DNA of 64,000 bases from Corynebacterium heidelbergense (GTDB lineage: Bacteria; Actinomycetota; Actinomycetes; Mycobacteriales; Mycobacteriaceae). The position numbers and the translations under genes are program-made. The notes beneath the pieces were generated by a model. That model was not told the origin of the DNA and did not search any database. It saw only the letters and a list, made by a program, of their open reading frames with translations. The stretch spans positions 248,001 through 312,000 of the forward strand of contig NZ_CP063191.1 in NCBI RefSeq assembly GCF_028609845.1. Direction: 5' to 3'. Below, piece by piece: positions 35,169 through 44,711 of the stretch (within the stretch, counting starts at the first letter, position 1; each line of letters opens with the position of its first letter).

Positions 35169-37046
35169 CTATACCCCGCAGGCGCCAACTGTGTTGTGCT
35201 TGCCCGCCTTCCAGTCCTCCAGCGCATTCTTCACTGCCGTGGCGTACATCGTGGCCCCCTCCGGGGTGGGGTGAATCGCGTCTTCGCGGAGGTTCTCCGG
35301 GTGGCTCTTGGCGGCGTGGCACCAATCTGCGACGTACACGTTGTCGCGGGCTTTTGCGGCGGCCAGGACCTCCGCCTCCGCTTCGGGCATCCAGTAACGG
35401 TCGCCATAGGGCAGAACAAGCACGATGACGCGGTCGGGGCCGACGTCGTCAAGAACCTCATCGAGGAGACCCGGATGCGCACCCGAAGAGGCGCCATTGG
35501 TGCCGAAACCAAGGACAACAAAGGGGTCTAGGGTGCCATTCGCCTTCATCTCATCGATGATGGCGGGGGCTGCCTGATAGTGCCGGGAAACCGCACCGTC
35601 AACGTAAATCCCGGGGAATTGCTGCTGCAGGGCACCCGTGGAGGCCAGCATGACGGAATCGCCGATGGCAGAGATCTTGTCGCCGGTGGGCATCTCCCGC
35701 TTCCCCAGCTCAGCCTGTTGGGCCTCCTCCGCTTTCTGGGCAGCGGACTTCGCAGCGTTGATGGTTTCGAGGTCTTGTTCCAGTTTGGTCCTTTGGGGCG
35801 CGTGCGGAATGGAGACGATAAGAGCGGCGATGATGCCCACTGCCGCCACCACGGTTCCTAAGCGGCGCAGAATAGGTGCGCCACTGCCCAACGCGGAACG
35901 CAGGCAGGCCCGGTAACCGCGCCGATGGATCGGGGTTTCGATATATTTGAAGGACCAGTGCGCGAGCGGAAGGGAAATCGCAAGGGCCAGCAGACCCAAC
36001 AGGGGGGTGTGGAACAGTTTGATCGAGTGCGTTAGCTCTCTGAGGAGCACCACAATGGGCCAGTGCCACAAGTACAGGGAATAGGAAATACGGCCCAACC
36101 AGCGCAGCGGCCGCATCTCGAAGAATTGCTTCATCGGGAGAACGCCGCGCACGAGGAAGTACAAAACGGAGGTGGCCAGCAGGGAGGCCAAGAGCAGTCC
36201 GCCCCGGTAGGTCCAGGCAGAGGTGTCCGGGAGGATGAACAACAGGGCGATCAGGCCGGGCAGTACCAGCATGGCGGCAAGGCTTAGGCCGATGCGGCGG
36301 AGAATGCGGCGCTTATGGAACTCGGGCCAGGTATCGGCGTCTACGTTCGGCGAATCGCTGGTCAACCACAGGGCCAGGGCAGCGCCTAGCAGCAGGCCGA
36401 AAGCGTGGGTGTCGGTCCCGTAATAGACCCGGGTTGGGTCCACCTTGGGGTCGTAGTTGATGACCATCCAGAGGAAGGAAGCCAGGGCACCACCGACAAC
36501 GATCATCCGCAGTTGCTTGGGCTTGATCTTCAGTTTGCTAAGCAGGATAAGCAGGAGGGGCCAGATCAGGTAGAACTGCTCCTCGATAGCCAGTGACCAG
36601 TAGTGGGCAAAGACCCGGACCCCGGCATCGGTGAAGTAGGAATTGGCATCCGCGAGCTGTGTCCAGTTGCTGACGAACAGCAGGGCCCCGAGAAACTGGA
36701 AGTTGAGGTGTACGGCCGAATCCCCGCCGATAAAACCTGCAGCAATGGTTCCGATGAACAGGACGAATAAGGCAGCGGGGACTATGCGCCGTAAACGCCG
36801 GAGCCAGAATTCCCCCACGTTGATTTTTCCCGTGGTTGCCCGTTCCCGTACCAGCAGGGAAGTGATGAGGAAGCCGGAGATAACGAAGAAGACGTCAACC
36901 CCCAGATAACCCCCTCGCATGAAGTTGCCGAAAAAGTGGTAGATCACCACGGCCAACACGGCGAGTCCGCGCAGGCCATCAATCCCCGGCACCCTCCTGA
37001 ACTTGAACCCCTGCCTACGGATCACCAGTTCACGCCCTGCCTTCAC
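35169..37046 (-). CDS. Acyltransferase 3 family membrane protein with C-terminal SGNH domain
   Basis: This 625-residue protein joins an acyltransferase-3 domain (about 10 helices, residues 15–380) to a C-terminal SGNH hydrolase-like domain (from about 455). The first part shows PGIDGLRGLAVLAVVIYHFF and GYLGVDVFFVISGFLITSLL. The SGNH part shows block I GDSVMLAS, FGTNGASSG and the catalytic DAIHPTPEG. The architecture matches OafA/PatB-like O-acetyltransferases that move acetyl across the membrane onto surface glycans. In this group candidate acceptors are arabinogalactan, trehalose mycolates or lipoglycans. The start is a GTG without a clear ribosome site. Confidence 0.9.
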   Translation of the reverse strand: MKAGRELVIRRQGFKFRRVPGIDGLRGLAVLAVVIYHFFGNFMRGGYLGVDVFFVISGFLITSLLVRERATTGKINVGEFWLRRLRRIVPAALFVLFIGTIAAGFIGGDSAVHLNFQFLGALLFVSNWTQLADANSYFTDAGVRVFAHYWSLAIEEQFYLIWPLLLILLSKLKIKPKQLRMIVVGGALASFLWMVINYDPKVDPTRVYYGTDTHAFGLLLGAALALWLTSDSPNVDADTWPEFHKRRILRRIGLSLAAMLVLPGLIALLFILPDTSAWTYRGGLLLASLLATSVLYFLVRGVLPMKQFFEMRPLRWLGRISYSLYLWHWPIVVLLRELTHSIKLFHTPLLGLLALAISLPLAHWSFKYIETPIHRRGYRACLRSALGSGAPILRRLGTVVAAVGIIAALIVSIPHAPQRTKLEQDLETINAAKSAAQKAEEAQQAELGKREMPTGDKISAIGDSVMLASTGALQQQFPGIYVDGAVSRHYQAAPAIIDEMKANGTLDPFVVLGFGTNGASSGAHPGLLDEVLDDVGPDRVIVLVLPYGDRYWMPEAEAEVLAAAKARDNVYVADWCHAAKSHPENLREDAIHPTPEGATMYATAVKNALEDWKAGKHNTVGACGV

Positions 37047-37322
37047 TCGATCGACGATGCTTGGATAAAGCGAATTGCCTTTCGCAATGTTCGCCGCGCC
37101 GCGGAACGTCGGCGCAGATCTGCCAGAATTTCAATGTTCCACACCTTACGGGACGTCCCCCTCCCCGCACGTTTTGCCTGTGAGATTCAAAGAAAGTTCC
37201 CCACAGATGTGCTGCCGGAGGTGGCGTGCGGGTATCGGGGCCCCCGGGGCGCCCGTAAGAAACGAATGTATCTTCCGCACAGGTCATGTGGCAGCGCATC
37301 GGGGGCCTTAACCTCTGGAGAT

Positions 37323-38653
37323 ATGAGACACTACACCGCTCGCCGTAGCGCTCTCATCGCATCCACCATCACCTCCGCCACCTCCCTCACAGTCCTGTTC
37401 GCCTCTTCCCTCCCCGCCGCTGGTGCCGTTCCGGTGTCCTCCACGTTGCCGTTGTCATGTGCTGTGGACGCCGGATCCCTCGGCGGGAAATTCACAACCA
37501 ACACACAGGCCTCAGTGACCGTGGATTCACCGGAATTCGCGACTGATGGTCAGACCATCACTTTCACCATCACCTTGGGTGACGTCCTCGTCACCTTCGA
37601 TCAGGTCAGCCAGCTCAATAGTGCCTCCATGGGCAGCAGCGAGGTCCGAGTTGCCGTGAGCCCGAACCTTTCGCTGGTGAATCCGCCTGCGGGAGTAACC
37701 CTGGAAAACGGTGAACTCGTCATCCGCGATCAACTGGTTGCCACGCTCGACGAGCCCGCGAAGACGGTAAAGATCAGCTCGCCGGTCCAGAACCTCACGT
37801 TCCAGGCCACCCACGACGGGCCGGTGGCCTTCTCCACGGTGACCCAGACCGTGAAGGGCACGATCAACGCTCAGGCCACAGCGGTTTTCTTCCCCATCTC
37901 CCTGAGCATGGTGGCCGATTGCTTCACCACCCCCGGCGTATCGCTGAAGAAGCCGAGTGGGACGACACCGCCACCATCACCGTGGGCCTGCCCGGCGCTC
38001 GCTCCAACAACAAGGCCGCGGATACGGGCAACTACTCCGGCACCATCGAGGGTGCTGAACACAGCGTTAGCGACCCGCTTGTCGTGACTCCCGGTCAGAC
38101 GGTGACCGTGGAAGGCACCATGACGACGAGTACGGGTCGTTACTACGAGCAAGGTTTGAACCCACCGGCCGGGGTGAACTATGTGGACGGCAGTGCCAAC
38201 ATCCTCGGCGATAGCCGGTATGCCGTCACCACCCGGGGCACGACCTTCACTCCGCCCGGGCGCGGATATAACGACCCGAAATGGGGGCAGTCCGGCAACC
38301 CCGATGTGACCCCGGGGTACGTGGGTTGCACAACACTTCTTCCTACTCCGCCGGTAACGGCTCTCGCACGGTGCACGCCCAGTTCGCCGTCCCGGCGGAC
38401 CTGGCGCCCGGGACTTACGTCTTTGAGTTTGGGACTTACAAGTATGTTGCCAGCCTAGAGACGATGGTGCCCCTCGACGGAACGGCCTTCAAGGTGGTGG
38501 ACTCCAACCCGCCGCAGCTTTCGGATCGCATCAAGCCTGCACCGGAACCCACCCCCACTCCCGCTCCCCCCCCCCGCCGGCAGCGCGGGAAGCTCGGGAA
38601 GTAGCGATTGGATCAACTCCGCCGGGCAGTCCTCCTCCACCATTCTGGGCTAG
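37323..38653 (+). pseudogene. Secreted surface protein gene, broken by three frameshifts
   Basis: The ATG at 37323 with TGGAGAT upstream starts a good signal peptide (SALIASTITSATSLTVLFA … PAAGA-VP) and a secreted beta-rich protein. The frame then shifts twice by –1 and once by +1. Near 37950 one G is missing (SLKKAEWDDTATITVGLPGA is restored by AAGGCC). Near 38325 one C is missing (GCTNTSSYSAGNGSRTVH). In the C10 tract at 38566–38575 one extra C blocks a tail that would read PPPAGSAGSSGSSDWIN and end TILG at 38653. Without repair translation ends at about 38087. It may be a decaying gene, phase-variable at the C-tract, or partly a sequencing artefact. No family recognised. Confidence 0.7.
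38566..38575 (+). repeat. Poly-C tract (10 C) in the broken secreted-protein gene
   Basis: Ten consecutive C residues lie inside a Pro-coding stretch near the 3' end of the broken gene. Nine C would restore the downstream reading frame to the stop at 38651–38653. Such tracts slip in replication and can switch C-termini on and off. Confidence 0.85.
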
Positions 38654-38702
38654 GTGTTGGATTGGCTGCGCCGATACAGGATGGCGTAGCGCGCTAGCTC
38701 CT

Positions 38703-39599
38703 TTAGTTCCGCACGAAATGCCCGTCCCGTAAGTGCCGATAGAAGGTCACGGCCTTCAACGGCCGGGGGTGCTCCACACCGTCGCGAACCAGCCGTATCT
38801 CCTGCCCACCTGCCTGGAGCGCCCGCCCCTGCAGCACGGTGGGGGCATAGCTGGGCGTCACCGGCGCGCGCCACCGCCCAAAAAGCCCCCTGAGCGGCCG
38901 CGGCGGAAGCTGCACTGCGGCCAGCCCCGGTCGGCCGGTCGTCGGAACCATGCGTACACCGGGGGCTGCGCCGCGCTCGGCCCCGCGTCTGCCACCGGCC
39001 CGACTGTTCTCGGCGTGCGAATACAGCACTTCGGAATCCACGATCACTTCTCCCACTAGCGGATGTTCGCCGAGCCCTGTCACCTCTGCGGCGCCAAGCG
39101 TGACCACGCCATGGTCGTCGCGAATCACGGCGGTCGGTTTGGCGGGGGCGGTCAGCGCAAAGTCGAGCCCGTCACGCCCCCCGCCTATCCGCGCACCGGT
39201 GACTCCCCCGGCTCCGCCGCCAGCGAAGCCCTGAAGCCCCCACACCGTCGCGATCGACGAGCCCGCCTCCACCGGCGCATACCCCAGCTCCACCCACATC
39301 GCGTCAATCCGCATCAGCTTCGTCGCCACCGCCGCCAGCGCCGCGTCCGTCCCCAGGACCACAGCCCTCACCGGCTCACTCGTACGGTGCGGCGCGGGGG
39401 CCGGTTCCCCTTGATGCGCCACCTCCGGGCTGCGTGCCAATTCCTCCAAGCTCTTGGGGACGCTAACAACAAAGCGCTCGGTAATGGCGTCCAAAAATTG
39501 CAGATCACGGCGCCCTGGAACAGCAGGCAGCGGGCGGATCTCGTCGGCCCTCACCCCAGATGGCGGCTGTATTCCGCAGCACAGCAGCAAGGTGAACAT
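38703..39599 (-). CDS. Hypothetical conserved protein, possibly diacylglycerol-kinase-like
   Basis: This 298-residue soluble protein has its start at the ATG 39597–39599; the GTG at 39554 is an alternative. The middle VRAVVLGTDAALAAVATKL and the end GRALQAGGQEIRLVRDG plus LKAVTFYRHLRDGHFVR recall the two-domain layout of NAD-kinase/diacylglycerol-kinase-like proteins, but the GGDGT catalytic motif is missing. It may be a non-catalytic relative, and I hold this weakly. Its start is only 29 bp from the purA ATG on the other strand, so either its real start lies further in or the promoters overlap strongly. Confidence 0.5.
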   Translation of the reverse strand: MFTLLLCCGIQPPSGVRADEIRPLPAVPGRRDLQFLDAITERFVVSVPKSLEELARSPEVAHQGEPAPAPHRTSEPVRAVVLGTDAALAAVATKLMRIDAMWVELGYAPVEAGSSIATVWGLQGFAGGGAGGVTGARIGGGRDGLDFALTAPAKPTAVIRDDHGVVTLGAAEVTGLGEHPLVGEVIVDSEVLYSHAENSRAGGRRGAERGAAPGVRMVPTTGRPGLAAVQLPPRPLRGLFGRWRAPVTPSYAPTVLQGRALQAGGQEIRLVRDGVEHPRPLKAVTFYRHLRDGHFVRN

Positions 39600-39628
39600 T
39601 TCCGGAAGTCTAGTACTATGACAGGCCT

Positions 39629-40918
39629 ATGGCAGCAATTATTGTGGTCGGCGCCCAGTGGGGCGATGAAGGCAAAGGAAAGGCCACCGACATCCTGGGT
39701 GGTCACGTGGATTACGTGGTCAAACCCAACGGGGGGAACAACGCGGGGCACACCGTGGTCGTCGGCGGGGAGAAGTACGAACTAAAGCTCCTGCCCGCAG
39801 GTGTGCTCTCCGAAAACGCTACGCCGGTGATTGGCAACGGGTGCGTGGTGAACCTGGAAGCGCTGTTCGAGGAGATCGATGGGCTGGAAGCACGCGGCGC
39901 GAACGCCTCCCGGCTGCGGGTCTCCGCCAACGCGCAACTAGTGGCGCCCTATCACGTGGCTATCGACCGGGTTGCCGAGCGGTTCCTGGGCAAACGGGCC
40001 ATCGGTACCACCGGGCGCGGTATCGGCCCGACCTACGCAGATAAGGTTAGCCGCGTTGGTATCCGCGCACAGGACCTGCTGGACGAATCCATCCTGCGGC
40101 AAAAGGTGGAATCTGCGCTGGACCAGAAGAACCAGATGCTGGTCAAGATGTACAACCGCCGCGCCGTGGACCCGGAAGAGGTGGTGCAGTACTTCCTCGG
40201 CCACGCGGAACGGCTGGCCCCCATGCTCATCGACTCCTCCCTTGAACTGAACAAGGCGCTGGACGAGGGCAAACACGTGCTCATGGAGGGCGGGCAGGCC
40301 ACGATGCTGGACGTGGACCACGGCACCTACCCCTTCGTTACCTCCTCCAACCCCACCACTGGTGGGGCCTGCGTGGGCGCGGGGATCGGACCTACCCGCA
40401 TTACTACCTCGTTGGGCATCATTAAGGCCTACACCACCCGCGTGGGTGCCGGGCCTTTCCCCACCGAGCTCTTCGATAAGTGGGGTGAGTTCTTACAAAC
40501 TACAGGTGGAGAAGTGGGTGTGAATACCGGTCGCAAGCGCCGCACCGGGTGGTACGACAGTGTTATTGCCCGCTATGCATCGCGGGTCAATGGGTTCACG
40601 GATCTGTTCCTCACCAAATTGGATGTGCTCACCGGCATCGGGGAGATTCCCATTTGCGTGGCCTACGATGTGGACGGTCAGCGCCATGATGAAATGCCGA
40701 TGACTCAAACCGGCTTCCACCACGCCACCCCCATCTACGAGACGATGCCCGCGTGGGAAGAGGACATCACCGGGTGCACCACCTTCGAGGAGCTGCCGGA
40801 AAAGGCGCAGGACTACGTGCACCGGCTCGAAGAGCTGTCCGGCTGCCGGATCTCCTACATCGGTGTGGGGCCGGGGCGGGACCAGACCGTTGTGGTGCAC
40901 GACGTGCTAAAGGGGTAG
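39629..40918 (+). CDS. purA: Adenylosuccinate synthetase
   Basis: This 429-residue GTP-dependent enzyme joins IMP and aspartate in AMP synthesis. The P-loop [16 protein letters not shown] is at the N-terminus. [60 protein letters not shown] and [10 protein letters not shown] follow, and the length is normal. It is divergent from the 298-residue gene. Downstream begins an AT-richer island without a close partner gene, and a phosphoribosyltransferase on the island's far side may once have been nearer. Confidence 0.98.
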   Translation: MAAIIVVGAQWGDEGKGKATDILGGHVDYVVKPNGGNNAGHTVVVGGEKYELKLLPAGVLSENATPVIGNGCVVNLEALFEEIDGLEARGANASRLRVSANAQLVAPYHVAIDRVAERFLGKRAIGTTGRGIGPTYADKVSRVGIRAQDLLDESILRQKVESALDQKNQMLVKMYNRRAVDPEEVVQYFLGHAERLAPMLIDSSLELNKALDEGKHVLMEGGQATMLDVDHGTYPFVTSSNPTTGGACVGAGIGPTRITTSLGIIKAYTTRVGAGPFPTELFDKWGEFLQTTGGEVGVNTGRKRRTGWYDSVIARYASRVNGFTDLFLTKLDVLTGIGEIPICVAYDVDGQRHDEMPMTQTGFHHATPIYETMPAWEEDITGCTTFEELPEKAQDYVHRLEELSGCRISYIGVGPGRDQTVVVHDVLKG

Positions 40919-40936
40919 GGGGGCTGGCTTTGCTGG

Positions 40937-40956
40937 GCTAACCTCACTAGGTTGGC
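40937..40956 (+). terminator. Hairpin downstream of purA
   Basis: GCTAACCT (40937–40944) and AGGTTGGC (40949–40956) form an 8-bp stem with a CACT loop, one G·U pair included, 18 bp after the purA stop. No T-run follows, so it would be a weak or factor-dependent terminator. Based on pairing only. Confidence 0.35.
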
Positions 40957-41773
40957 TGGGCTGGTCAAGCCCTTGCGCCGTTGATGAAGGTCGGTCGATA
41001 GCGAATAGAACCGGGCGCAGTCATCGGGCGCAAACATTCCCACACTGACGCACGGCTTTCCGGTTGAATCGAATGCGCCAAACCGCTGCATGGTGCCTTC
41101 GCGCTCGGCTTGGCGGTGCCCTCGCTCCAATTGGCGAAAAAGGCCCGCCATGTCACAGGTAGTGGCACCGGGATCGCCGGTCAGCGGTCGGATGATACAG
41201 CCGCCGGGTAGAGCTTGACCGGAGACGGGTAGTTAATTGACCAGCTCCCCTTTTTCAGAATGAGAGAGTCCAAGCTCCCTGCATGCCGGGGTTGAAGCCG
41301 GCCGTGGCAAAGGAATGAAGACCCAATCGGCACCTGGAAGATGTATCGTGAGCGTGTCCCTTCACCGGAAAATCCCATAGCTGCAGCGATCCTCGACGTC
41401 AGCTCCGTGCCGTAGCAGGCTCTCGATATCGATACTGCTCTATGGCATGCGTTTGACTCCAAAGCGGTCTTTGGATTTGAAGGCGCCACCGGGGGTCAAT
41501 GCAAAAGGACTTGGAGTCGAGTTTCCCTTCTGGTCTGTCCTGCCAGGCGCCATGTGTGGCTCCACATCGGGAATATATTCCTGTTGGAGAGGTCAGTCAG
41601 AAACAGCTACGGCGTTCATGAGATTCCTATCCCTTCCGGTTCCCGAATCGCTAAATAGTATAGGCGACCGGGACTCCGGTCCCGAGCCCCGAAGCGGAAA
41701 ATCGCTTGGCATCTACTGAGTACTGTGGGATTGAGGACCGCTTAGCTCGGAAAAGGGTTCGTTTCTCGGTCGT
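40957..41773. other. Gene-poor junction with degenerate coding traces
   Basis: About 800 bp separate purA from the ABC/two-component island, and no convincing gene is present. On the minus strand 41151–40900 keeps a plausible stretch (MQRFGAFDSTGKPCVSVGM … FYSLSTDLHQ) without a good start or end. On the minus strand about 41500–41230 shows protein-like bits (GGAFKSKDRFGVKRMP; PLPRPASTPACRELGLSH) broken by stops. A small hairpin (CGGGAC TCCG GTCCCG, 41669–41684) lies beyond the permease stop. Base composition falls from high GC to clearly AT-richer across 41.2 kb. This looks like the scar of an insertion. Confidence 0.55.
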
Positions 41774-43267
41774 TCATTCTCCCCGGTACCGCTTGCCCGA
41801 TACCCGGTCGAGCAGACGATGTGTCAGGAGGGCGACGGCTCCTGCCGCTCCCAGCGCTATCGGGGTGGCAATGACGAAACGGCCCCAAGAGAGTGCAGTT
41901 TCTGGCCATGCCTGGAAAGCCCCAAGCCAGAGGACGGTTTCCGCTAATACATCACCACCGATTGTTATCGTGAACACGCAGTGTATGACCGTGATGATGA
42001 TTGAGGTATTGCGCCCGAATAACAACTGAATCAGTAGCGCTGTGAGGGACCAGCAAATTCCCACAAAAACGAACAGGATGAATCGACGGACTTCCTCTGA
42101 TACGGACATCCCGGAGTGAAAGCTGCCGACAAGCGCCACGCAACTCATTAAAGTAACTATCGCTATCATCCAGGCAATGTACGCGGCACTTGCCAGCTTG
42201 TGTTCGAAACGGACAACACTCCATGCTTCACTTAGAACCGGCCACGTTAGCGCTCCTAACAGGCCGCTGCCCAAAGGTAGGATCAAGAAGGTGAATGCAC
42301 CGGTCAGATAGCTAGATGGATAAAGAATCGCTAGCAGTCCGATACCAAACACGGACCCGACAAGGCAGAGTATGAGGGTGGGGGTTAGAATCACCGGCAC
42401 GAGGGCTAGCAGGGCTGACCGAAAAGAGGTCAACTGCCGACTACTCTCGGCCGGTGACCAGGTTTGTCCGCTCTCTCGATGTAGAGGAATCTCTGCCTCA
42501 GGAGAACGACGGAGCTTCCGTCGCCGCGGTCTTTGCTGATTCGGCTTTGTCAGCAGAGCCAGGAGTAGTCCAAAGAGAGCCAGGCCGACGGTGAGGCCAA
42601 ATGCCAGCCACGGACTTTCAGAGAGTAGGGGGTCATCAGCTGTCATTGGAACCGCATTTTTGTGTACCCCCATGGTTGGCAAAACGAGGCGGATCGGCCA
42701 ACCGAATGGCCACAGCCACCATGTGTCGCTCTCAGTCAACGTGTGGAGGGCACACACCTGCCAGACAAGCGCTAGAACCAGTGTGACAACCAGGTTGGTT
42801 CGCCGGGCGCAAGCCGTGGCTAGGCCGGACATCGCCGTCGATCCCAGAAGACAGAGAACGCCAAGGCGCAGAAGTGAAGAGGTTCCTGAACGTCCCGTCG
42901 CCATTGCAAGCAGGTACGTGCCACCAAAATTGCATAGATGGAAGGTAGCGAGAGAAAGGAATACGGTGATCCATCTGGCAACTGCTACCTTCCACCAGGG
43001 GACTGGGATCCAGGCAGTGGCCCCTGTTCGAGCCCGTCTTTCGCGGGATTCGGCGCTTGCCGCGAATATAGCCACTAAGGGGGCCCAGAACCCCGTTGTG
43101 TAAAGAGCTTGCCATGCTAGGGGCCCAGCTACGTCGCCTCCCGGCGTGACTACTAGCGACATACTGTAAGACATCAGGGCCAGGGGGACTCCCAGCAGGG
43201 GCAGCCACTGTAAGGCCGTTCCCCGAGTTCGGATAAACTCCGCTATGAGAACGTTGATAAAGGTCAT
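41774..43267 (-). CDS. Fused double ABC-2 permease (LanE/LanG-like)
   Basis: This 497-residue integral membrane protein contains two similar six-helix halves. The first starts MTFINVLIAEFIRTRGTALQ, the second after a basic linker (KPNQQRPRRRKLRRSPEAE) at FRSALLALVPVILTPTLIL. Each half looks like one lantibiotic-protection permease (LanE/EpiE and LanG types), so the two subunits appear fused in one chain. It starts inside the stop of the ATPase gene (ATGA overlap). With that ATPase it would form a self-contained exporter that expels antimicrobial peptides or similar compounds from the membrane. Codon use is clearly more AT-rich than in the flanks. Confidence 0.82.
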   Translation of the reverse strand: MTFINVLIAEFIRTRGTALQWLPLLGVPLALMSYSMSLVVTPGGDVAGPLAWQALYTTGFWAPLVAIFAASAESRERRARTGATAWIPVPWWKVAVARWITVFLSLATFHLCNFGGTYLLAMATGRSGTSSLLRLGVLCLLGSTAMSGLATACARRTNLVVTLVLALVWQVCALHTLTESDTWWLWPFGWPIRLVLPTMGVHKNAVPMTADDPLLSESPWLAFGLTVGLALFGLLLALLTKPNQQRPRRRKLRRSPEAEIPLHRESGQTWSPAESSRQLTSFRSALLALVPVILTPTLILCLVGSVFGIGLLAILYPSSYLTGAFTFLILPLGSGLLGALTWPVLSEAWSVVRFEHKLASAAYIAWMIAIVTLMSCVALVGSFHSGMSVSEEVRRFILFVFVGICWSLTALLIQLLFGRNTSIIITVIHCVFTITIGGDVLAETVLWLGAFQAWPETALSWGRFVIATPIALGAAGAVALLTHRLLDRVSGKRYRGE

Positions 43268-43971
43268 GGGAGTCCCCCCTTGGTTGCACTGAAGAAGGCC
43301 TCTTCCAAATCACCTGCGGGAGCAAGACTGCTAAGTCCTCCTGTGTAGGCGACTTTGCCTTCCGAGAGGATAGTTATGTCGTCTGCGAGGTTCTGCACCT
43401 CGCCGAGTTGATGCGAGCTCACGAGAACGGTTCCGCCGTTCGTTGCCCAGCGTCGGAGGAGTTGCCGCAGTTGAACTATGCCGTCGGGATCTAACCCGTT
43501 TTGAGGCTCATCGAGGACCAGAATTTCAGGATCTCCAAGTATGGCTTGAGCAAGGGCTAGTCGTGCCTGCATCCCCGTGGAAAAAGTCTTTGCTTTCTTT
43601 CTTCCCGCATGGGAAAGGCCTGTGACCGCTAAGGCACGATCTGCTTCATTGGTCGGAAGCCCCAGCAGTCGGCAGTGGACAAGAAGATTCTGGCGGGCTG
43701 ACAGGTGACCGTAGAACGCCGGACCGTCAATCGATGCTCCGATGGCCTGCGCCAGGTGTGGCTGCCCGTTTTCGCGGGAGACCGTTACCGATCCGGCGTC
43801 AGGAGGGGTTAGGCCCAGCAAGATGGAACAGAGGGTGGACTTGCCGGCACCGTTTCTCCCAAGCAGAGCATGGACGGTGCCTGCGCGCACACCACAACTA
43901 ACGTCGTCGAGTACTCGCTGCCCGCCGTAGCTTTTGGAGATGTGTTGAAGGCTGATCGAAAACTGTCGCAT
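43264..43971 (-). CDS. ABC transporter ATPase (LanF/BcrA-like)
   Basis: This 235-residue ATPase is read from the ATG at 43969–43971; a TTG at 43980 would add three residues. Walker A is LGRNGAGKST and the signature region is TFSTGMQARLALAQAIL. Walker B is ILVLDEPQNGLDP, with Q-N in place of T-x as in LanF/BcrA bacitracin and lantibiotic exporters, and the H-switch is SSHQLGEV. It powers the fused permease downstream. A two-component pair lies 65 bp upstream on the same strand. No antimicrobial precursor or modification gene is nearby, so this is defence rather than production. Confidence 0.88.
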   Translation of the reverse strand: MRQFSISLQHISKSYGGQRVLDDVSCGVRAGTVHALLGRNGAGKSTLCSILLGLTPPDAGSVTVSRENGQPHLAQAIGASIDGPAFYGHLSARQNLLVHCRLLGLPTNEADRALAVTGLSHAGRKKAKTFSTGMQARLALAQAILGDPEILVLDEPQNGLDPDGIVQLRQLLRRWATNGGTVLVSSHQLGEVQNLADDITILSEGKVAYTGGLSSLAPAGDLEEAFFSATKGGLP

Positions 43972-44036
43972 GACCCCCAATGTTTGCCCAGCGGGAAATT
44001 CGATACATCCGTCGTCCGGGGGATTTTTGGGTCGCG

Positions 44037-44711
44037 TTACGTCCTACGGTGGGAGGAGGTGAACCCGGTGCGGTGGGGTATGAGGGCCAGTGCTACTCGG
44101 TCACGGGCCTTCAGTTTACGCAGCAACGAGGAGACGTGAGACTTAACAGTCGTTTCAGCGACGTGCAGGTTTTCCGCAATCTCCATATTGGTTAAGCCTT
44201 CAGAGACCAGGACAAGTACTTCCCTCTCCCGCGCGGTGATATCTCGGAGGTTGTGCTCCTGCTCGGCAGTGAGTGGCTTGTCATCGAGTGCAGCTCGGAA
44301 GGTTTCTAAGACGGGACCGGTAACTGAGCTATCAAGTACCGATTCTCCGGCGAAGACCTTTCGGACCGCTGCCGCGAGTTCTTCGGGCTCGGTGTCTTTC
44401 AATATGAAACCCTGTGCTCCAGTAACTAGTGCCGCCTGGACGAGATCTTCATCATCGAAGGTAGTCAGCATGATGCCGCGCAGTCCGGGCTGGCGTCGTA
44501 AGAGCTGGCGTAGAGCTTCGATCCCGTCCACCCTAGGCATACGGATATCGAGAACCGCAACGTCGAAGGAGGTATCCATGCCGATGTCTATGGCCTCGCG
44601 GCCATCGCGTGCGGTCGCGACCACCTCTATGCCCTCGGATGCGTTAAGTACAGTGGACAAAGCCGACAGTAGGAGTGGTTGGTCGTCTGCAAGCAGAACT
44701 CGTATCGGCAT
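44037..44711 (-). CDS. NarL/LiaR-type response regulator
   Basis: This 224-residue regulator starts at the ATG 44709–44711, overlapping the kinase stop as TGATG. The receiver has DD at residues 9–10, phospho-acceptor D55 (VAVLDIRMPRVDG), T in MLTTFDDED and K in GFILKDTEP. The LuxR HTH is TAREREVLVLVSEGLTNMEI followed by TVKSHVSSLLRKLKARDR. It most likely controls the ABC genes 65 bp downstream on the same strand. Confidence 0.92.
   Translation of the reverse strand: MPIRVLLADDQPLLLSALSTVLNASEGIEVVATARDGREAIDIGMDTSFDVAVLDIRMPRVDGIEALRQLLRRQPGLRGIMLTTFDDEDLVQAALVTGAQGFILKDTEPEELAAAVRKVFAGESVLDSSVTGPVLETFRAALDDKPLTAEQEHNLRDITAREREVLVLVSEGLTNMEIAENLHVAETTVKSHVSSLLRKLKARDRVALALIPHRTGFTSSHRRT

Noticed and set aside
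41447..41719. 90-codon frame as a lantibiotic precursor
   Set aside because: It contains Ser, Thr and Cys (CGSTSGIYSC) but no leader-like N-terminus, no ribosome site and no modification enzyme nearby; it points away from the exporter operon.
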